A stretch of DNA of 64,000 nucleotides from Conchocele bisecta (lineage: Eukaryota; Mollusca; Bivalvia; Lucinida; Thyasiridae): assembly GCA_029237695.1 (NCBI GenBank), contig CM055279.1:56741530-56805529 (forward strand). The letters run 5' to 3'. Of the stretch, positions 47,961 through 58,547 are shown in pieces. The notes under the pieces are model-generated. The model made no database searches, was not told the origin of the DNA, and saw nothing but the letters and a program-made list of their open reading frames with translations. The translations under genes and the position numbers were made by a program. Position 1 is the stretch's first letter, and the number at the start of each line of letters is the position of its first letter.

Positions 47961-50119
47961 TTATGGGCCATTATGGCCCCTTTATTGTTGGGGTCATTTA
48001 TGACAAATAGCGGCTAATGGCCCCATGACACCTCCTAGATTGAACACTGCATCGCATACACAATTGATAAATTATCGGGGACTAAATATCCTATTCACAA
48101 ACATATTTATCTACAGCACCGATATTTAACTGATTTATACAATGTCTATATGTTGTAACACCAAGTGAACCAGCTCTATAGGTGTTTCAAACGAGTGCTC
48201 CCAACTTATACTTTTGTGGAGAAATAACAAAATAGGAAAAAAAAGGCTTAAAAATTGTTCTATCTATGATCGTTATCCTACATAAAATCGGTTAATGAAA
48301 TCATCACCAGTGTAAAATTTAAACGAGAAATGATTGATGCGTACAATTTCTCCGTCGTCTATACATGTGCATGAAGTGGTTGGCAAACATCCTAACAACC
48401 AACTCATTAATTTCCGATCTTTAATCATTTCATCCATTGTGATTGTTTTCAACGTTTTTTTCTACCAGCAAAGAAAGTATGACCTAAAAGCTATCACTAT
48501 ATATTGGAGGTACCGTATACAAGATTCTATTAGAATCAGCACCACTGTCGGTATTGTGATACGGTGGATAGTTTCCTTGATACGGTGGAGACAGGGTATA
48601 TACATGTCGCTAAGATGGCGTAGCGAACTGACAGCAGGTAAGTGTCAGTTTAATTAAATATTTTACAGCTGACAGGACATTATCAGCAACGTATCTGGTA
48701 TGTACAGACGCAGAAATGAATATGATGTTCAACGATCACGCTCACAATACTAATGACAACATATTTTCTGAATAATTCGCTTGCAAAGAGCCGGGACACA
48801 TTTTTATACGTGAAGTTTGAATCGAGGGAGCATGATGAAAGTGCCGATTTCTGGATAACAAACGCGTGTTATTGTCCCTTTTCGGTGGCGATATTGAGTA
48901 AATACAGTGTAATTGATCATTTGAAAGTGTCAGCCCTCTACATGCAAGATATGACATGTTTTTATGGCATTTTATGATTTATCTCGTTATGGTTTGTACC
49001 ACCTGTTACAGTGTAGAGTTTCAGTAAGCAACTGCATAAAAGGATACGGTATTGCGCGAAAACAAGCTACGGTTTGTACCGATGAGACAAAATAGATACG
49101 GTGTGTCACACATTTCTTTTCAGAGCCAGCTGGCATAAGGTGCATTGATTACAGCATAATTGACCGTCAGTTGCTCGTTTTCTCGTATTATAATTATAAA
49201 ACAAGGTAAAATGTCCAATCATGATGACAGTCCTTAACCTGCTCCTGCTACTAGCTGTTCGGTGGGATGGGGGGAAAATACTTTTCCAAATAATGACAAA
49301 TTGCTATAATTATAGTTCAACCCTCATCCCACGACCGCCCCGACCCAAAAAAAAAACATTTTTTTTTTTTAAATGATCTAAAACACCCAAATTGCTGAAT
49401 ACACGTGCATTGCTGAATACACGTGCATTGCTGAATGCAAACACAATTCCTGCGCATATATATTGAGCCTATGAACAATTTAGTTAGTATGATGTACAAA
49501 CAAAATAAATACATGCAAACATTGCATAAAATAAACAGATATACTGAAACAATATAAAAATGCAACAAGGAGTTCAACATGTAATTTATTCACCCATTAC
49601 ATAATTTGGCAAAACATTTTATTGAGGAAACATAGCAATTTTATTATATATCCAAATAATCCGGGATCGATACATGAAAGTCACGTGGCGCACTGCGGTC
49701 ACATGGCTGATCATACATTGGTGTTCAATAACATGTTCACCTTCTTGTTGCGTGTTTACATGTTTCAGAATATTTCTGACCATAAATATGTAAACAAATT
49801 CATCTTTTTAAAACATTGCTTTAAAATGGCGTGTCCATGGATATCGAGACAGGTAGGCATACATGAAAAAACCCACAAAAAAACAAGATCATTGGCAAAG
49901 TAACTACATGTATTGCTTGAATTCCCAAATTTGATTGCAAGCAACTGGAAAATAAGTATTTTCACACTAATAACATGTCATAACCATTTCTTACATTTCA
50001 GCCAGTAGTTTACAGAAATCTAACGGTGAATTACACCACTCGGCAACAGTAGTTTACACCACTCTCGTGTTTACCATATAGAGATACGACGTCAGTAGTG
50101 TCACAATGACGTGTTTCTG
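47961..50119. other. Intergenic, no gene recognised
   Basis: Small structures only: an 18-bp repeat ATTGCTGAATACACGTGC at about 49391-49437, and GATACGGT words at 48560-49100 that may be remains of a hAT-like element. Frames at 48334-48657 and 49317-49580 carry no recognisable motif. Confidence 0.45.
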
Positions 50120-50440
50120 TCCAATAATGAAATTGTGTTCTTGGACACACCCTCTGAATCGCGAGACAGTCACCGTCACTACGGCCCGCCTCCAGAAAGT
50201 ATTTTGCATAACTCTAGGCCATATTTTACTCTTGAGTCGCCCTTGTAAATATGAAGAAGCATGCGTGAAATGTAAGAAAATGTTTATTTAACCAGGTGAG
50301 CTGATTATCTTGAAATAATGCCTGTGTGATTGGGTCCAAACGCAAAACAAACTCGGATCGCTATGCTCACTCATTTGTTTCGCGTAAGGAACCAATCACG
50401 CGTGCATTATTTAATGATAATCAGTTCACCTTGTCAAATA
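50120..50440. mobile_element. Fold-back MITE, copy 2
   Basis: Matches 14776-15032, including CCATATTTTACTCTTGA, CCAGGTGAGCTGATTATCTT and GCATTATTTAATGATAATCA. The same inverted arms surround AACAAACTCGGATCGC. Confidence 0.55.
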
Positions 50441-51277
50441 AACGGCATGTATTCACCAATAAAATACGTAGCATGGGATAGATATGCACCCCCAAGTGTG
50501 TTTCTGAATTCTATTTCAATTGCTTGCGGTTAAATAAAATCGTTTCGCTAGAAACTACACCAACTATCCCGTCATGCAACTCTCAAGATGGCAGATGAAA
50601 AGCCATGCAATTTTACCATGTGAGAAAAGGATCATATTATCAGTTACAGACGCAATTCCTGGGATCGTTGGATAGCTATAGCTGGCAAAACAATGTATTT
50701 AACAGCCTGCTACATGCTAATATTTACAGTGTAATGTTTACACGCCAATCAAGTGGATTGGAGTGCAGAGTTGTTGTTATAAGGACAGGTGCGTGAAATT
50801 GTCAACACACAATCAAGTGACAAATTATGGATGGAAATTCATATTCGACCGAAGATGGTTGTGATTATCAGTATGCATGTTGTTGTGGTCCGAGTATGAA
50901 TTGCCAGATCTCCACGTATATTGCTATTTCACGGTCTGTCATTTCAACAGGAATGATAAACATTACGAGTATGAATGATTTGGAATCAAACGTCACATCA
51001 ACTGTGTTGAAGATCAACGACAGTAAAGTCACATATGCCCAGATATGCCGGTGCATATCAATATGTATAGTATATAAAAGTTAATACATTTTATCATAAT
51101 TGGTCGGAATGCAAAAGATTTTAAAAATTGTTTTCAAATAAGGTTTCCATAAAGATCCTGAGAGATAGACACATTTATGAAAAACAACAACAATGGCACA
51201 TTAATTCCATGTACATGTATTCCCAAATATAAATTTGTTCAGTGTTTGCAAGCAACTGGTGTAACAATATAGTATGC
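50441..51277. other. Intergenic upstream of the polymerase remnant
   Basis: No gene is supported. TTCCCAAATATAAATTTG and GCAAGCAACTGG just before the polymerase recur near 49921-49947, so an insertion boundary may lie here. It could not be defined. Confidence 0.4.
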
Positions 51278-52388
51278 TGGACTAAAATGACGGAGTTCTA
51301 CAGGGGGAGAGGCGTGGACATACTCAAGGACGCTGTGTCTCTGCCCGGTGTTTCCCTTCAGTACCTGCTTCGCGGGACGATCAATGGGAAGGCAGACACA
51401 CCCGAGCTGTGGTCGCCGAAGGGCGAGACTTACGCTATGATGGAGGGATTGGTCGGTGGTCCGTCCATAGTGTTCTCCAGATACGCCGAGGCTGGCAGGT
51501 CGACGATCAGGGGTCAGGTAGGGAGTCGGGAGGAGAAGATGTGCAAGGCGGTGCTGGGGTACGACGCCAATGCGCTGTACCTGTCTACCCTGTCAAAAGA
51601 CATGCCGTGCGGGGAGAAGAGGAGGGTCAGGCGCGACGATTGGTTCAGATTTGCAGAGTTGGATATAGAGGTCCCGGAAACGTTGCGAGATAAGTTCTCG
51701 GAAATGTCATCATTGTTTTGTAAACAGAGTTGTCGAGGAAGCAGAAGTCCCGGAACACATGTTAAAATATTTGAAAGACACGGACCGGAAACGAGGAGAT
51801 AGTAAGAAGCTCGTTGGGGCACTGTCCGTCAAGAAGATGATCATATACTCCCCGCTGCTAAAGTGGTATATGGAGCACGGTCTGGTCGTCAAGGCGGTGC
51901 ATAGGGTGATAGACAAGTACGTGGATCGCGGAGATTTCAAACTTATACAGATGGACACTGACAGCATGTACTTCACGGTGTCGGAGAAGACGCTGACGAA
52001 GGTGGTGAGAAAGAAGATGAAGAGAAAGTTCAATAAAGAGAAGGCCGAGTGGTTGGTGTGGGACGATTGGAGCTACAGAACTCCGGGACTGTTCAAGCTG
52101 GAATTCGAGGGGGATAGAGCCATCGCTCTGTGCAGCAAGTGTTATTACGTGGGCGGTGACGAACGGACCAAACACTCCGCCAAGGGGTTGTTGAAGAGAT
52201 CTAACGATCTGACTTGGGGGAGGTACAAGCGCACTCTCGAAGGGAGAAGGGACATGGTGGAGAACAGGGGATTCCGAATGGTTAACGGTGTGATGAAGAC
52301 GTACAATCAGGAGAATTTGGGGTTGTCGGCGTACTACGACAAGAGGAGAGTGATGGAAGACGGGGTACACACCGAGCCTCTAACATAG
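51278..52388 (+). pseudogene. Polinton-type protein-primed DNA polymerase B, broken and internally deleted
   Basis: In an intact element this enzyme replicates the DNA, primed by a terminal protein. The remnant has a motif A-like YDANALYL (51560-51583) and the catalytic MDTDSMYF (motif C, DTDS from 51954), followed by a conserved basic C-terminal region with KCYYVGG. Only about 370 codons remain where the family usually has over 1000: the exonuclease and N-terminal domains are missing. Between motifs A and C there are only about 130 codons and no NSxYG-type motif B. A one-base frameshift in the T run near 51714-51718 separates the two open parts. It lies convergent to the integrase. Inactive; assignment to Polinton/Maverick rests also on the neighbours. 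Confidence 0.85.
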
Positions 52389-53900
52389 GTAAAAAAACAA
52401 GAGGGCCATGATGGCCCTAATTTGCTCACCTCCATGAACACCAGAGGAGAATGTGACATTGAGTTCATATGTGTTTAAAAATAATTGTGCTATTTTTAGA
52501 TGGTGGTCATCTTGGATTAAGCGATGACTCAATTTACCAAATCTAAAAATGCTTCACCCAAAGGATCTTAACTTACTATGAAGTTTGGCCAGCATCGGCC
52601 ATGTGGTTCCCGAGAAAAAGACGTTCAAAATCTCGAATAAATGGACTTTTTGTCGGCCATCATGGATGACATAATCATCCGATTCCAACAAATATTACAC
52701 CAGAGCAATCGCTCATCGATACCTTCAATTTGATATATGACACGAGCATATTCGGTCAAAAATAAAATTTGACCCCACGGGCCACGCCCATTTTTGACAC
52801 CTTTGAAAGAGCATTCTACATCGATCATTCCTACCAAGTTTCGTCGAAATCCGGCTGGCAGTTCATGAGAAGATTTTTTAAGAATTTGTGCTATTTTTAG
52901 ATGGCGGCCATCTTGGATTAGACACGACCTCCGTTTTAACAAATCTGAAAAGGCTTCACCCATGGACCATAACTGTGAAGTTTGGCCACCATGGGCCAAG
53001 CGGTTCGTGTGAAGAAGAATTTTGAAATCTCTAATAAAAGAACAACCAGTGATCTTTCGGCGGCCATCTTGGATGACATGGCCATCCAATTTCGACAAAA
53101 AATTTACCAGAGCGATCGCCTCTTTGATACCTTCGATTTGATATAGACATGACCATATTCGGTCAAAAATAAAATTTGACCCAACGGGCCACGCCCATTT
53201 TTAACCCTGGGGTCACCATTTTAACAAATTTTAAAGAGCATTGTACATCGATCATTCCTACCAAGTTTCGTCGAAATCCGGCTGGCGGTTCATGAGAAGA
53301 AGATTTTTTAAGAATTTGTGCTATTTTTAGACAGCGGCCATATTGGATTAAACACGACCTCCGTTTTAACAAATCTGAAAAGGCTTCACCCATGGACTAT
53401 AACTGTGAAGTTTGGCCACCATGGGCCAAGCGGTTCGTGTGAAGAAGAATTTTGAAATCTCCAATAAAAGAACGACCTTTTGACCTTTCGGTGGCCATCT
53501 TGGATGACATAACCATCCAATTTCGACAAAACATGCACCAGAGCGATCGCCTCTTTGATACCTTTGATTTGATATAAACATGACCATATTCGGTCAAAAA
53601 TAAAATTTGAACCCAATTTGACCCCACGGGCCACGCCCATTTTTGACCCCGGGGTCACCATTTTAACAACTTTGAAAGAGCATTGTACATCGATCATTCC
53701 TAGCAAGTTTCGTCGAAATCCGGTTGGTGGTTCTTGAGAAAAAGATTTTTGAAGAATTTGTGCTATTTTTAGACGGTGGCCATCTTGGATTACGTAATGA
53801 CGTCATTTTAACAATTTTGTAATCCCCCTACCTAAGGACCATGACCATGAAGTTTGGTGACTATAGGCCCAATGGTTACCGAGGAGAAGACGTTTGAAAA
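52389..53900 (+). mobile_element. Helitron-like element, AGGGCC family, 3'-truncated, inside the Polinton
   Basis: AAAACAAGAGGGCCATGATG starts at about 52394, six bases past the polymerase stop codon, then CTCACCT and three roughly 440-bp units. It breaks off at GAAGACGTTTGAAAA (about 53900) without microsatellite, hairpin or AGGTGAGC. Minus-strand frames here are by-products of the repeat. Confidence 0.65.
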
Positions 53901-53924
53901 GGGGAGAATACTAAAGACTCTAAC

Positions 53925-54943
53925 GACAGCCTGACCGACTATGATGACAGACGATCTCGGGGTAGTTGGGTGTCAGAAGGCACCGCAAGAAGTTCTTCGC
54001 GAACAAACCTGCGCGATGGACCATCATCCAAACAGTAGAGCACGGGCTCATCGGGTTTGGTAATAGATCGATCCAGATGATATACATTGAGAGACCACAT
54101 GGAATCAGTCGCGCGGCAGCGACCACCTTCGAGCTCTCCCAGTTGATAGAGGTACCGGACATCAACATCCGATGGAAGTCGTTTCTCCGCAAAAAAAGGG
54201 TCGCCCGCGCGAGATGGCGGATGGTTTGTGCGACACCTTTTTAGACTTCATGGCATCTACAGGGCTTCTTACCGATCAATCTGGTCACCTCGCCGCTCAG
54301 TGTAGAGACCACGGCACACAGCCTGGTCACCCACTCGGTCGATCGCGTATGAGGGTCTACAAGTTCGTTGGCATATTGGTGCCCGAACAGCCTCTCAGCC
54401 AGGGTTCGATTGAACCGCTCCACGATCCCCTGGTCCCGGTGGATGTCGATGCGGCCGTGTCTAACAGAAACGTCGTGTTTAGACAATAGATGAGAGACCG
54501 CTCCCATGAACTCACGGCCGGGATCGACCTGGAGAAGATTCGGCCATTTGAGAGGACTCCTCTTAATATTCGGGAAAGAGCCTCGGCCACCTCCTTAGCC
54601 TCTTTCGTGGCCAGCGGCTCAGCGCCCTTATAGTCAGTGCGTACTTGTACGTCTTGCGACCGACGCGATCGTGAGGGAGAAACAAGTCTGTTTGGTGGAC
54701 TTCGTTCGGCACCGGCACGTCGAATTTCGGCCGCGGAATATTGTGAGGTGCAGGCAAATAGATCTGCCAGATGGCCCGTTTCTTGAGCCATTCCTTTGCT
54801 GCGTTTTCGGAAACCTTGGTCGCCGCCACGAGATTCTTGATGGCCGCGAGTCCCTTCCAGTAGCAGTGGGGGCTGTAGTATGTGTTCGCTAGCTTGCGCG
54901 CTAGGCAAACCGATAGTTTGGTATCAAGCTTGCGTGTGTCCAT
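53925..54943 (-). pseudogene. Polinton retroviral-type (rve) integrase, frameshifted
   Basis: Catalyses insertion of element DNA in intact Polintons. The first open part (start at 54943) reaches VPNEVHQTDL, with the first catalytic Asp at 54686-54688. After frame changes, a part with QVDPGREF gives the second Asp (54523-54525) and GIVERFNRTL the catalytic Glu (54418-54420), with 34 residues between them. The D1-D2 distance is not a multiple of three, which confirms a frameshift between them. The C-terminal region continues in another frame to about 53930, where only fragments such as a DGPSR-like stretch can be followed. All three catalytic residues survive, but no single frame joins them. 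The DNA beyond the 3' end is a truncated Helitron-like element. Confidence 0.85.
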
Positions 54944-55286
54944 CGAATGCGAGGTATTCTAGTAGTTCGAACAGTCTCCAACAGGCTTTTTTCAGATCGT
55001 TCGGTAACTGCGTCGTCGATACTAAACCTTTGTTGGAAGTTTCGCTGCAGCTGCCGGAGGAATCTAACATCCGTTTTGATCCGAAAAGGGTGGCCGCTTT
55101 TTCGTCCGAGTTTTCGGAGGAATCTAACCACCACTTTGCGAAAAGGGAGGCCGAGTGTTCGTCCTCGCGCCACGTCTCGAGAGAATCTTGGGCCAGACGG
55201 ATCAGACCCTTTGCGCCAGCTAAACGGTGTTTAAGGACTGTGTAGCCTACATCGATCAAAGCGTAATAAAGCTCGTCAACTAACAT
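54924..55286 (-). CDS. Small Polinton ORF, unknown function
   Basis: A 120-codon frame starting MLVDELYYALIDVG, with ATG at 55286; an upstream in-frame GTG at 55307 is an unlikely start in a eukaryote. It overlaps the integrase start by 20 bp in another frame, as in compact virus-like elements. The protein is acidic and helical in composition, with no TM segment or zinc motif. I do not recognise its family. A TATATATA run sits a few bases upstream of the ATG, where the 55301-57979 element later inserted. It may be a real short gene, or a detached N-terminal part of the integrase region. Confidence 0.5.
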   Translation of the reverse strand: MLVDELYYALIDVGYTVLKHRLAGAKGLIRLAQDSLETWREDEHSASLFAKWWLDSSENSDEKAATLFGSKRMLDSSGSCSETSNKGLVSTTQLPNDLKKACWRLFELLEYLAFDGHTQA

Positions 55287-55300
55287 CGTTCTATATATAT

Positions 55301-57979
55301 GGGCCACGCTCTGTGAAAACCGGCCTTAATGACAAAATTTTCAATTTGCATTTTTTTACATTTTCTGATGCGGACACCTTTCAAAAACAATATTCTGAAA
55401 AGAAAATGCAATTATGTTTAATAGTTTTTGTTTTATCTCACTTTTTGTAGCACCATGTGAATCACGCACGAAAAGAAAAACGTAACGTCATCGGGAAAAT
55501 TACGTTATTGAAACGGCGACGTTCGTACAATGCAACTCAACAGCCTACAGTAGAAATGAGTGTTCATAGACTCATTGACGGTGCTTGCTGTAAACTGTAT
55601 TTGCTGATAAGTTTCACTAACTGTATCTACAAGTGTTAGTATGTATACTATCAAACATTCATCAGAATAAAACTATGGTATGTACATGTAGTGAACAAAA
55701 CAAACGCACAACTATTGATTTTAAATCTATAATTAGCCAACCTGTGGCTTCGTAATTTGCCACCATCGCCATAATAGATTCATATACGTGTGTCGTCAGA
55801 AAGATACAATGTAATTATTTAAGAATTGGCATCATTTACAGTTAATTGTGACGTTATTTATTGATTTAGGCAATACGTCACCAAAAATCAAAAAACGAAA
55901 TGACATTCCTGGTGTTGGAAATTGTAAATTATATGCACATCGTATCAGTGATTGAAACACATGCATTTTATTTCTGTAGAATGAATGACCAGAATTTGCC
56001 TATGGCTGCACATATCAATGACTTCAGCGCCCGATGGGTTCTAGAGGGTAGTTGGGACACCCCCGGGCATTTTCAAACAAACTAAAAATCGACTGTTCAT
56101 TCCCTGACTCTCGGAATTAAATTTATATCTCAGAAACTGTGTAGCCAATATGACTGGCGGACTGGCTAATGTACATGTACCCCATACTAGCAGGTAGCAG
56201 GTCTATGGGAAAATGCTGCGCTGACCCACACTCACTCGACTGGCACCACCGCCACTGCCGGGAAAATGTGGAGATGTAACTAACATACATGGTATAATTG
56301 TTACATGTCCCGATAAAAATACCGGCAGTATATTCTCTCGTCGGGAATAATTAATTTGAAAATGAAATGTGCAATTTAGTTTTGTTGTGCTTCAGAAAAA
56401 GTAAATTCAGCGCATTTGTTAAAAAAAAAGAAACAGCCATGCTAAAAACAAGGGTGGATTCACGTAGGGGAAACCCCGGCGCCCCCCCCCCCCCACCCCT
56501 AAATTTGGCGAATAAAGATATTTTTGCTCTAAAATGCGCCATAACGCAGCAAAATGGGGTGTAAATATCAAACATATTCCGGAGGGCATACCGCCGGACC
56601 CACCTAGCAGTCTCCCCCTTGGTCGACGAACAAACGGTGCTAGTTCGAAAGTATAGTAAACTATTTCAATTAAGAAGTCACCCCCCCCCCCCCCCCTCAC
56701 CAATCCACCCTAACCTGAAATCCTGGATCCGCCTCTGAAAAGCACCGTGGCGTACGTACATGTATTTTACATAACTGCACACTATAACATAGTCAGTGAT
56801 TTACACACTAAATCGATCACAACATTGATTTTATTGAAATGACGCTCCACATCCTGCGACTATTGTTCAAAGCGGCTCATTTGAATGTAGACGCGTTTAA
56901 GGTGTGCATGTGCTTTTGTATTATATTATTTACATGCCTCCGACTAGAACGGCCCTTTGATAACAAAGCACGCAGACGTGCATTATTTAGTACAATGTAG
57001 TACAATGTAAGAAAATTAACAACAATCTGGCAAAGTCGGACTTCTTAAATGTGTAAATGTTGGAGACCTGTGCAGTCTTATCAGTGTCTGCAATGATTGC
57101 AAATATACTAGTAAAATTACTATACATTCATATAACCATATTTACAAGTGGTCATTTTAAAGAATATTTACATTGTTATCAAACGACAATCATACGGCTG
57201 ATTCAATGCGATATTTTTTGAAAGTCGCTAAATATTACGTGACACTGAACGCGTAAGTGGTAGAAGATACAGATAGAATCAGTAGGCTACGTCCTTGGTG
57301 GCTACAATTATGTATTACAATAATCTGATATAACCATGATTATTGTGTCGCAGTAAATATGCATGTGACACAATACCAACACACTAAATACTAAAACATG
57401 TTTGGCCCAGTGTCACCATGATGCGATATGCCAGGAGCGGCGTATATTTTGGCACTACCATAATTATACATCTGTGATACGCTTATTTTTCTGAAAATTT
57501 CCAAATTGTATTTTTATGTTGACTTGAAACATTCGACAGGCGAAAAAGTACATTAAACGAATTAAGCCCTGTGCCCAGCTCTATTTGTTACATAATACTG
57601 ATTCTGTGATGGTGTTATCTAAAAATTACCGGTTGTATGGGTTATTTAGTTTCAAATGTCGTCCATATATGAACAAAATTTCGACAAAATCACTACGTGT
57701 TTCCTTGAAGGAAACCGAAAAAAACAGACAATTGTCTGAACCACTATGGAAACAACTGAAAAATTCTGCTACGTGTATCCAGCATTAAAATGTTTCTGAG
57801 TCACAAATAGTAAAACGTACAGTACGGTCATATATAGGACAACGTCAACTTATTGCAATGACGCAACTATTTCAAGTGTCGAAATCAGACGTGACGTTGG
57901 TTTCAAGCGTAACTTTGCGACGTCATTTTCAGGCTTTTATGACGTTGTCATTAAGGCCGGTTTTCACAGAGCGCGGCCC
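55301..57979. mobile_element. 2.7-kb TIR element with 8-bp flanking repeat, hAT-like
   Basis: Terminal inverted repeats of 35 bp: 55301-55335 begins GGGCCACGCTCTGTGAAAAC and 57945-57979 is its inverse, with one mismatch. ATATATAT on both sides (55293-55300, 57980-57987) could be an 8-bp target duplication, although the site is low-complexity. The interior has no transposase frame. It contains another TIR-like segment with C-runs (about 56449-56740, right end CCTGGATCCGCCTCTG) and a segment also found inverted at 5796-6018. The insertion separates the small ORF from the next Polinton gene. Confidence 0.65.
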
Positions 57980-58035
57980 ATATATATATATATATTATAA
58001 TATATTATATTATTTAAAGTAATTATTGCTTTTGC

Positions 58036-58543
58036 TTATTGCTTTTTTGTTCTTGCTTTTCCAATATAGTAACTGACGAGACCTGTCACAACCATCCCCA
58101 CGACGATGAACGCGATTTATCGGTCTTTTTGGGCCTCTGACGGTACATAGAAATCTGAAAGTTGTGGCTCGGGATCCAGCGGCGCGAGACTTTTCTGCGG
58201 ATATGCCCGCTCATACTCGCTCATGGCGTCGTCAACGTTCTGGAAAGTTTGCACGGAGTGATTCTCGCGGCGAAGAGCTTTGTTGATCGTGTCCAGACGG
58301 GCAGTTCGTTTTTTTTACCATGCTTCGTCTGCGATCTTAAGTTGTTCTACAGCTAAATCGTGACGCTTGCGCTCCTCATCCACGTCTGAGATTCCCAGTT
58401 TCGAGAATAAATAGTTGCTACCGCTGAACGCCAATGCGTTCGTCACAACCTCGGGTCCCAACTGCGGCCGCTACATCTAAGGTCACGAGACCTACGTCTC
58501 GCGCGGTCATGTCCAATTTGGGAGCGGGCCCTCCGAAGGCCAT
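58036..58543 (-). pseudogene. Polinton-type membrane protein, broken
   Basis: Reads from ATG at 58543 (MAFGGPAPKLDMTARDVG) and, after a frameshift near 58440, continues through a charged helical middle (VDEERKRHDLAVEQL) to a C-terminal hydrophobic segment of about 18 residues with basic end, stopping at 58036. Two further in-frame stops lie at 58315-58317 (next to an eight-T run, 58309-58316) and 58117-58119. Position and style match an unnamed conserved protein I associate with Polintons, possibly a virion or membrane component. The function is not known to me. The AACG-motif element begins five bases upstream of the start codon. Confidence 0.55.
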
Positions 58544-58547
58544 CTTT

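Noticed and set aside
51858..52370. A 170-residue minus-strand frame
   Set aside because: It is antisense to the conserved motif C part of the polymerase.
53386..53706. Minus-strand frames repeated in all AGGGCC-family copies
   Set aside because: The same peptides recur with every unit and are broken at random; no start context or conserved domain.
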